From positions 1 to 14,944 of the forward strand of contig NW_003132901.1 of NCBI RefSeq assembly GCF_000003605.2: a stretch of DNA of 14,944 nt, written 5' to 3'. The translations under genes were made by a program, and so were the position numbers. The notes beneath the pieces were generated by a model that made no database searches, was not told the origin of the DNA, and was given only the letters and a program-made list of their open reading frames with translations. This document shows, in pieces, positions 9,601 through 14,944 of the stretch. Position 1 is the first letter of the stretch, and each line of letters opens with the position of its first letter. The DNA comes from Saccoglossus kowalevskii. Taxonomy: Eukaryota > Hemichordata > Enteropneusta > Harrimaniidae.

Positions 9601-11030
9601 TATACATTTCATAATTCAAAACTAATAACGGGGGTTTTATTGGCAGATGAATTAACAATGGAACATTTTCAAATGACTTCGTTGCACGTGTTGGTTGGAT
9701 TCAACTGCCATTGAATTTTTAAATGTTTTAAATGTATTAAAATACATATTGATAACAAACAAACAAGGGACGTTTGTACGGTACTAACCAAATTGGAATT
9801 AACTTTCAATGGAATGTATAAATAATTATAACAATAAAGAGAATGTGGTTGTTGCATTGACAGTACTTACCAATTTGTTTTATTAATTTCAATTACACAG
9901 GTAGCTTTTGTTTCAATTGTTGGGACAATTCAAGCTGCCTAGACCCTGAAGTGAAATGCGACTCCATCAGGAATTGTGCAGATGGGTCAGACGAATCTAC
10001 AGAGCTAGAGGGTGGATGTTTTGGTAAGGCATTTGAAAATATTTAGACAGTAAACCTAATATTTATTTTTATTTTTTCTAGTAATATTCCACTCTCCACA
10101 ACAGACAGTGATATATACATTCCGCAACTCAGTCTATATGCGAAGACATGGGATTCTGAAAGTATATATTTGTATATTACGCCATCACCAGATTCATTTG
10201 GATGAACTACACACAAGCTATTTACTTTGTTTTTATTGAACACACATTTTTACTTTGTTTTTATTGAATATGCATTTTACTTTGTATTGAACATAACTAT
10301 TTACTTTGTTTTTATTGAACATAACTAATTACTTTGTTTTTATTGAACATAACTATTTACTTTGTTTTTATTGAACATAACTATTTACTTTGTTTTTATT
10401 GAACATAACTATTTACTTTGTTTTTATTGAACATAACTATTTACTTTGTTTTTATTGAACATAACTATTTACTTTGTTGTTTTAACTCTCGGTAAATTAT
10501 ACACGCATATGTCAATAATATTTGTTCTGTCACTTGTTTCAGATGGAAATAAAATTGCTGCTGATGTCACCAATCCTCGTCCATTCATCGCTGCCGCCTT
10601 AGTGGTAATCGTTATCGCACTTATTATTATAATCATAGCCGTGTTTGTCTGCCGTTGCCGTCGTCAACAAAACCACCATCCATCTGCTCGAAAGCGCGCA
10701 ACTGACAATGCTTCCTCCAAAGAATGTTCAGCACACCAAGAATACCCACCCAAGCAGGCTGTTCATTCAGTTAACTACCAACTTGCCCAGCCTAGCTACC
10801 AACCTTGCCAGGACCGCTACTCGTCTCGGTTTGATAGTTACGATGAGGATCAGCCTTACTATTATAATGATAGTTACCCACCCCACCAGGACAGGTATCC
10901 ATCCCCTCCGCCAAAATATCCACCACAAGGAGGCGACCCGTCACCTCCTCCAGTTTATGCTCCGAGCCAGGGTGTAGCTTACTACCCACAGAAAGATCAC
11001 GTTCTACTAGTTGGATCAATAAGAGTTTAA
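6573..11030 (+). CDS. Gene 2: signal peptide-CUB-LDLa-transmembrane protein with PPxY tail (4 exons, 370 aa)
   Basis: Paralog of gene 1, joined from 6573-6666, 8002-8409, 9901-10023 and 10543-11030 (1113 nt, 371 codons with stop). Signal peptide to about residue 28. CUB 42-167 (C42, C68, C96, C121; LKVYDG). LDLa 171-207 with six cysteines and CADGSDE. Transmembrane helix about 223-244. The cytoplasmic tail of about 126 residues is rich in Tyr, Pro, Gln and Asp and has two PPxY motifs, PPKY (331-334) and PPVY (344-347). PPxY motifs bind WW domains, as in NEDD4-family ubiquitin ligases and YAP-type proteins. A role in ubiquitin-dependent trafficking of itself or of a partner is therefore reasonable inference. 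Exon order, splice phases and the position of the first CUB cysteine (42) match gene 1. Ectodomain identity is modest, so the duplication is not recent or the genes diverged quickly. Confidence 0.9.
7355..7393 (-). mobile_element. Probable terminal end of a hAT-type DNA transposon or MITE
   Basis: Read on the minus strand, the segment starts CAGGGGCGGATACAGG, then a T-run and a G-run (ATGGGAGGGGGG). From memory of invertebrate repeats, termini starting CAGGGGCGGATC followed by such T/G runs are typical of hAT-like elements. The mate end was not found upstream in the intron, so this is a truncated copy. The element body may reach back to about 7070. Confidence 0.5.
7571..7596 (+). promoter_or_regulatory. 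NRF1-like and X-box-like motifs inside gene 2 intron 1
   Basis: TGCGCATGC (7571-7579) resembles an NRF1 site, and GCTGCCTAGCAAC (7584-7596) fits an RFX X-box with a one-base spacer. They sit in a locally GC-rich block (CGGGCGCGGG follows), unusual for this AT-rich intron. Together they look like a TATA-less promoter core. Whether it is active is not known. Confidence 0.35.
7617..7761 (+). other. Possible alternative first exon of gene 2 or of a nested transcript
   Basis: An ATG 21 bp after the X-box-like motif opens 48 codons plus one base to a strong donor, AAAG|GTACGT (7762). Its phase (1) matches gene 2 exon 2, so splicing to 8002 would keep frame and give a protein without a signal peptide. 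Inside it, TACTAATGTTTTCTTGCAG (ending 7750) is a textbook acceptor, so an 11-nt microexon 7751-7761 is another reading; that one would break the gene 2 frame. The encoded peptide matches no family I recognise. Chance is a serious alternative. Confidence 0.25.
8002..8409 (+). CDS. Gene 2 exon 2: CUB domain
   Basis: Symmetrical phase 1-1 exon of 136 codons (residues 32-167). CUB landmarks are QCG (C42), WHCDVTI (C68), VLLRF, DDC (C96), NLKVYDG, GLC (C121), then LYLIRE and FNIIVSA. The usual calcium-site Asp before the YDG strand is Asn99, with Asp98 beside it, the same one-residue displacement as in gene 1. The exon ends GAAG|GTAAGG. Bases up to 8504 remain open past the donor but are intronic. 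Confidence 0.9.
8410..9900 (+). other. Gene 2 intron 2 (phase 1, 1491 bp)
   Basis: Donor GTAAGG and acceptor TTTCAATTACACAG. AT-rich. The 76-codon frame at 8868-9098 shows no domain or codon signal. A TATA-containing promoter-like patch lies at 9422-9470. Confidence 0.8.
9422..9470 (+). promoter_or_regulatory. Promoter-like patch: NRF1-like site and TATA box
   Basis: ACGCATGCGCAG (9422-9433) is a good NRF1-type match and TATATAAG (9463-9470) a good TATA box. No in-frame ATG exon feeding the LDLa exon was found downstream. A solo LTR of a retrotransposon is an alternative source, but no LTR borders or primer-binding site could be assigned. Confidence 0.25.
9901..10023 (+). CDS. Gene 2 exon 3: LDL-receptor class A domain
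   Basis: Symmetrical phase 1-1 exon of 41 codons (residues 168-208). The six cysteines are C171, C174, C180, C187, C193 and C207, with CADGSDE near the end. C1-C2 spacing is two residues, as in gene 1. The C5-C6 loop is 13 residues against 8 in gene 1, through extra STELEGG-like residues. Asn precedes C193, again as in gene 1. One N-glycosylation sequon (NSS, 177) is inside the domain. The exon ends TTTG|GTAAGG. Confidence 0.88.
10024..10542 (+). other. Gene 2 intron 3 (phase 1, 519 bp)
   Basis: Donor GTAAGG and acceptor CACTTGTTTCAG. About half of it is the 28-bp tandem array at 10217-10478. The open frame beginning at 10446 in the array is an artefact of reading through the intron; the real coding part starts at 10543. 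Confidence 0.82.
10217..10478. repeat. 28-bp minisatellite, ten copies
   Basis: The word TTACTTTGT recurs at 10222, 10250, 10277, 10301, 10329, 10357, 10385, 10413, 10441 and 10469. The last six copies keep an exact 28-bp step and are almost identical (unit ATAACTATTT-ACTTTGTTTT-TATTGAAC); the first four vary in length. The array ends 64 bp before the transmembrane exon. Confidence 0.95.
10543..11030 (+). CDS. Gene 2 exon 4: transmembrane segment and PPxY-containing tail
   Basis: Begins after CTTGTTTCAG and encodes residues 209-370. The helix (about 223-244) is a run of Ala, Val and Ile, followed by the Cys/Arg stretch CRCRR, a stop-transfer and possible palmitoylation site. The tail has repeated QxRY-like and YPP words (QDRYS, QDRYP, YPPH, YPPQ), a YYYND cluster, and PPxY motifs at 331-334 and 344-347. 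It looks disordered. The TAA stop (11028-11030) is inside the TTAA (11027-11030) at the edge of a MITE-like element. Confidence 0.9.
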
Positions 11031-11159
11031 AGCGCAGTGGTCGTCGCGCAGCGCGTGTTCAAATTTCATGTAAATAAACAATGTATTTTACACGCGTTGT
11101 ATACGTCGCTATGAGTCCCATATCGAACAGGACGCGGCGCGACGACCACCGCCCTTTAA
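11027..11159. mobile_element. 125-bp MITE-like element with TTAA borders, overlapping gene 2 stop codon
   Basis: Element 11031-11155 is flanked by TTAA at 11027-11030 and 11156-11159. Its ends are inverted repeats: GCAGTGGTCGTCGCGC near the left edge pairs with GCGCGACGACCACCGC near the right, and similarity extends over about 30 bp. TTAA duplications are typical of piggyBac-type elements, but the termini are not the usual CCC/GGG, so the superfamily is uncertain. It contains AATAAA at 11073-11078, likely used as a gene 2 poly(A) signal. Confidence 0.75.
11073..11078 (+). promoter_or_regulatory. AATAAA poly(A) signal of gene 2 within the MITE
   Basis: First AATAAA after the gene 2 stop, 42 bases downstream of it, followed about 20 bases later by GTTGTATACGTCG as a weak GT-rich element. 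A second AATAAA at 11326-11331 beyond the element is an alternative, probably the older signal. Confidence 0.5.
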
Positions 11160-12515
11160 ACATGCGGAAACCGTACATTTGACCATTACTTCAAGAATAT
11201 ATTTTGCTTTTTTTATACAATTTCACAGATGCCGTAACAAGGAAACTTACCAATCACGTTTATTGCATTGTATTATTTGCAGGGGAATCAGATTATAACA
11301 TAGAATACATAACAGATTTAATATAAATAAACAAATAGAACAATATTGAAAATACCTACTGTAACGCAAATACAACTGAATGTTTTCGCAACGCAGACCA
11401 CAGTTGAGGAACAGTCATTGTGCTCTGACAGCTTGAATGGTCATTGAACTAATTGCTGCCTTGTTTCTAAAAGATCTGTAGTGAGTGATTTTTTGGTACT
11501 AGCTAGTTGAACCATCAAGTGATCAAATTGTTTGACAATGTAATTATAAATTGACATGTTTTTTTTTTTTTTTTACAAATTACTTAAGTGGGAGTGGGTA
11601 CTTGCTACACAGGAGAGCAGATTTCTTGGTTAAGTCTAGTTGCTAGCAGATTCCAATTTAACTTTGTAAGTAAATCAGTTACATGGAGATCTCTACATAA
11701 TAGTATACGAGCTGCTCAATTAGGTAGTTTCTGAAGTCGACAAAACTTGGTTTTTGCACGCTTAACAATACGCTTTCACAGTAGTCAAATGGTATCTGGA
11801 TCTTGATGACGAGCACGTCTCAACACTCCTAATTTACTAACTTATTTTTACTAACCATACATTACATATGAACTTTACACGAGGACACTTTTTCAATATA
11901 AACACAAAGATACTGTGAAGCAGTGGTTGTTTGAGATAGTAATTCAGTATTATTGGTTAATGTTTATAATGTCAATGAGCGACAATTTAGTTTTCTAGTT
12001 TTTAGTTGAGATCTAAAAATGCAATATCAGTGACTTTATGATCAATGTTTTTTTTGTAAATAGTCACTAACATCAATTAAAGTGGTTTCTGTGGAATGAC
12101 TTTGTGATGATAACATATTACGTAAGCATGCATTTGACTGTGAATCCCGCGTTCAAATATCTTTGAGACAATGCAAACTACTGATATGGGTCTAAAGTTC
12201 CCGGATAAGCAGGATAGCCCTATTTATATATTGGAATCATCTTTACTTTCTGTTCGTATTTTACCTGTGCGAAGTAAAATAAGTTGACTATGGCGTACAA
12301 AATGTTTTAGAAATCGTGAATTGATTCCGATAATCCCAGAGGATTTATGTTATTATAATGAAGTATTAACCTTTTTAAAATTTCGTTTCGTGGTGCAGAT
12401 AAATTAGATGTCAGACTCCGTTGAACTGTGTGTATCGTGTAAGATACGTGTAGTAAAGTAACGTTATGGGACGTCATTGATCATTAAAGTGTGTGCATTA
12501 GTTTATATATAGAAG
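11160..12515. other. Intergenic stretch without recognisable genes
   Basis: AT-rich sequence with a 14-base T run near 11561. No frame of convincing length or composition on either strand, no structural RNA and no transposon termini were recognised. An AATAAA at 11326-11331 may serve gene 2. Confidence 0.6.
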
Positions 12516-13142
12516 TAGACTGTCAATAGTCAATATAATATTAATCTGTTATTATTAATAAATAGTGTGCATAAACGTAATATGCGTGAATAAATGGCGA
12601 ACGCCGCGCCGGGACGGGAAGTATGGAGTGCCTCGCGTAAAAAGCTTCGTATTTCCCATCAAACGTCTTCAGCGTTTGAATGTCTAGGAATTACATTGGG
12701 CCCGAGGACTGTCGACAGTCTAATATAGAAGCAAAAAATACCAATATGTTTTGCAATAAGTTGTAAATAGGGTACCCAGCCCATTTTTCGAAATAATTTT
12801 GTGTGTTTTAGTGAATCACTAAAATATAGTGGTTTAATACGTGTTCCCATGATGGAGAAATTATGTTTCTAGTTTATCGGCTGATAGACTGTTGACAGTC
12901 CTCGGGCCTAATTGTGTATTCTGGACATTCTGAAGCGTTTGATGCAAATGCGAAGCATTTCAAGTGAGCGACTTTAGTCCCGAGACTAACGGCACTAACG
13001 AGACTAACGGCACTAACGAGACTAACGAGACTAACGGCACTAACGAGACTAACGCAATTTATTCACACCTATTGCGTTTATACACAATATTTATTAATAA
13101 TAACAGATTAATATTAGGTGCGACCGATTGTTAACAGTCTAA
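12516..13142. mobile_element. Foldback-type element, 627 bp, with long complex inverted arms
   Basis: The left arm (12516-12725) is inverted relative to the right arm (12885-13142). The outer part 12541-12599 matches the complement of 13054-13113, including CTGTTATTATTAATAAATA. The inner part 12651-12720 matches the complement of 12887-12955, including GGCCCGAGGACTGT. About 160 bp separate the arms. The right arm is longer because of a minisatellite (12978-13054). A palindrome of the form GACTGT(C/T)(G/A)ACAGTC occurs intact or decayed at all four arm ends. No transposase is encoded, so it is non-autonomous. No target duplication could be fixed. Confidence 0.78.
12978..13054. repeat. Short minisatellite of GAGACTAACG / GCACTAACG units
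   Basis: About eight units of 9-10 bp, alternating GAGACTAACG and GCACTAACG, lie in the right arm of the foldback element. The left arm lacks them, so they probably expanded after the arms formed. Confidence 0.9.
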
Positions 13143-13201
13143 TAGGCTGGTAACATGGATTGAAACAGTTATATATAGTGATATGGTACTTTTTGTTATT
13201 A

Positions 13202-13267
13202 GAAATACGCCGTCGTAGAGCCAGTGAGAACACAAGTGCTCGCATTGGCCCCACGACGGCGTATTTC
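13202..13267. repeat. 66-bp near-perfect palindrome (hairpin)
   Basis: The outer 15 bp are perfect: GAAATACGCCGTCGT (13202-13216) and ACGACGGCGTATTTC (13253-13267). Symmetry continues to a two-base centre (13234-13235), with five mismatches in the inner 17 pairs. Read as minus-strand RNA, three of the five become G-U wobbles. It is GC-richer than its surroundings. It could be a small snap-back element, a cruciform, or a structured RNA. Confidence 0.85.
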
Positions 13268-13442
13268 GTTTGCGATCACACAACATTAACACTCAGACCT
13301 AAATTCTAAACAGAAGTTCTTGTGAACACGCACAGTGTTATAAACAGTGGTAAATGCCTTCTGTCTACGTCCATGGCAACAACTTGACGACGACAGATAC
13401 ACGTACCGCTCTGGTCAGTGGACTGAGTAGTCTCGGAAATAA

Positions 13443-13800
13443 TTTGATGATAATGAAGTCCTACTACTGATTTCTATTTGGCAAAGGGAAAGTATGTTTA
13501 GATTGATACACAGAACTTCTCGTGATAGCCAAATTTACAGAATTATTGCAGAAAAAAAAAACGAATTGGGAATAGATAGACCCGCAGAACAGTGTCATCG
13601 AAAAGTAAAATATCTGAAGTCTAAATTTAAGGAAGTAAATGACAATAATAATAACCATGGTGGTAGGGTCGGTTGTATTCAAACACGGACAGAGGCCATG
13701 CTATACGGGCCTTATATAGAATTGCGTCGGCGTTTTTACCTTGCCCGTACCATCAAAGATGGAAGGGAAAGGTATATTAAGGGAAAGATTTTGTCCGGCG
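13443..13800 (+). pseudogene. Fragment of a Myb/SANT-like DNA-binding domain gene
   Basis: The frame reads NEVLLLISIW, then a helix with QIYRIIAEK, then RPAEQCHRKVKYLKSKFKEV, which is the pattern of Myb/SANT-like (Myb_DNA-bind_4 / MSANTD-type) domains. Such domains bind DNA and often accompany PIF/Harbinger transposases or derive from them. The frame is closed by TAA (13440-13442) just where the first conserved Trp would stand (Phe is found instead). The only ATG (13494) lies inside the domain. No plausible acceptor falls between the stop and the domain. Downstream the frame runs into a GTC microsatellite encoding poly-Val. A truncated, non-functional copy is the best reading; a divergent exon of a live gene is less likely. 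Confidence 0.6.
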
Positions 13801-13832
13801 TTGTCGTCGTCGTCGTCGTCGTTGTCGTCGTT
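13800..13832. repeat. GTC/GTT microsatellite
   Basis: Imperfect GTC units (GAC on the other strand) of about 33 bp, interrupted by GTT. It gives poly-Val, poly-Ser or poly-Asp in the open frames that cross it, which explains the apparent acidic minus-strand ORF. Confidence 0.92.
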
Positions 13833-13955
13833 AATAATTGTTATTGTGTGCATGATAACTTTACTAATTCTATTCCAAACTTCATCAAACTTGGTCACCT
13901 TGTTCATCAGTATAAAGTCTTCCCTGAGTTTGAACAATAGATGTCCTGTATGAAA
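13800..13955 (-). repeat. Probable dispersed repeat ending in a GAC microsatellite
   Basis: On the minus strand the stretch reads AACAAGGTGACCAAGTTTGA, then GAAGTTTGGAATAG, and ends in GACGACGACAACGCCGGAC. This resembles, from memory, abundant bivalve dispersed repeats with AAGTTTGATGAAG-type words that end in GAC-rich microsatellites. It would explain why three overlapping frames are open here. Not verified against a repeat library. Confidence 0.35.
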
Positions 13956-14944
13956 ATATCATGCAAAAATTGAGAAAAACTGATAAAATATTTCGACTGT
14001 TTCTACTTGACTGATCACTGGTGATACACATCAAAGGTCACTGATCTCAGTGGAAATATGCATTGTTGTATGTGTTCAATGAAGCAAATGATTTATCTTG
14101 TAATAATATCCTTGGTAATGTATCTCAGAATCCCTTACTGGGTTTCAAAACCAACTCATGGAGAGATTGCACAGTCTGGTACACATTTGCAAACCTACCA
14201 ATAAATCTTTACAGAAAACAAGATGTCAGAAAATCAATATAAGCACTGCTATTCAGTTCATTCGACAAATGAAAACTCACAGGAATATGTTTCAGCTATT
14301 AGAACAGAATGATAGAGTATTTATAATACTAGTTTAAAAACTCACTTCAAACAAAGATTGCAGTGTTTGAAGATGTAGGTTCTCAGGAGGCAACAGTACT
14401 GTTGACTTCTCCCTCCACTGGACACCAACTAACTATTTAAAGCAGAGCTTGCAACATGATAGCTATTCATAAAGGTTTTTTTTTTTACTTTTCATATAAT
14501 ACAGTAGTCACACAATGAGGCAGTTCATATTTGTCTCAGTGAATCATTAATTTTTGACAGACACCTGTACAAAATACTTGGACAAAAGCCAGCTAAGATT
14601 TTCTGTTATCTTGCATGTTTTATGAATCTAGTCACGTCTAAATGCAGCACTTTTTTTTTGCAATGAGGCATTTGTTTTTATACTAAAATATCTGAATTAC
14701 TTTGAATAAAGCTGGAAATTATGTCCCTTAAAATAATTAAACAAATAAGACACCAATGTTTTTGTAAAATATTTACATCTTTAAAGGACATTCGGTAGAC
14801 TGATTCCCCACTGTTAGTTCAACCCCAAAACTTTTTTGTATTCAAAATTAATTATGACAATGTATATTTATATTGAAACAAACTATGTTAAAGGGAATTA
14901 TATTATATAACAAAGGGCAAGGTCACCAGAGTTCAACTATGTTT
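13956..14944. other. Terminal stretch without recognisable genes
   Basis: AT-rich sequence with short T runs and no frame of convincing length on either strand. No splice-bounded domain, RNA gene or transposon terminus was recognised. Confidence 0.6.

Noticed and set aside
10446-10542. N-terminal extension of gene 2 exon 4 frame (hydrophobic start)
   Set aside because: It reads the 28-bp array and an intron end. A clear polypyrimidine tract and CAG at 10542 define the exon start in phase with the LDLa exon.
13701-13937. 78-codon minus-strand frame with an Asp-rich stretch
   Set aside because: The acidic run is the GAC microsatellite, and the rest overlaps the better supported Myb/SANT frame and a probable repeat.

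Overview
The window looks like AT-rich animal nuclear DNA with intron-split genes, canonical GT/AG splice sites, AATAAA signals, satellites, microsatellites and MITE-like elements. The repeat style and the domain mix suggest a marine invertebrate, probably a lophotrochozoan such as a mollusc. That placement is inference; nothing here fixes the species.

The core is a head-to-tail tandem pair of paralogous single-pass membrane protein genes on the + strand. Each has four coding exons: signal peptide / one CUB domain / one LDL-receptor class A (LDLa) domain / transmembrane segment plus cytoplasmic tail. Gene 1 has CDS exons 1944-2040, 3646-4065, 4966-5076 and 5532-5809, and encodes 301 aa. Gene 2 has exons 6573-6666, 8002-8409, 9901-10023 and 10543-11030, and encodes 370 aa. 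All six introns are phase 1, both middle exons are symmetrical modules, and both reconstructed reading frames close exactly. Ectodomains are recognisably related, but the tails differ: gene 1 has a short tail with a Tyr-Phe-Tyr motif, while gene 2 has a long Tyr/Pro-rich tail with two PPxY motifs, the class of ligand bound by WW domains of NEDD4-type ubiquitin ligases. I know no named family with exactly this CUB-LDLa-TM-PPxY layout. LDLRAD3/LDLRAD4 (LDLa-TM-PPxY) and NETO proteins (CUB-CUB-LDLa-TM) are the nearest analogues in layout, without any claim of orthology.

Region by region: 1-340 is a ~130-bp tandem repeat carrying an 18-bp perfect palindrome. 505-1696 is a ~157-bp satellite of about eight copies with a three-monomer higher-order pattern. 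1697-1943 is upstream of gene 1. 1944-6127 is gene 1 to its AATAAA, and 6128-6572 is a short spacer. 6573-11078 is gene 2, whose stop codon lies in the TTAA edge of a 125-bp MITE-like element that also supplies the first AATAAA. 11160-12515 shows nothing recognisable. 12516-13142 is a long foldback element with a minisatellite in one arm. 13202-13267 is a 66-bp near-perfect palindrome. 13443-13800 is a broken Myb/SANT-like DNA-binding domain running into a GTC microsatellite and a probable dispersed repeat. The rest, to 14944, has no recognisable gene.

If both genes are expressed, they would make two surface proteins with similar ligand-binding ectodomains and different intracellular outputs. 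This is inference; the sequence directly supports only the domain layout and splice structure.
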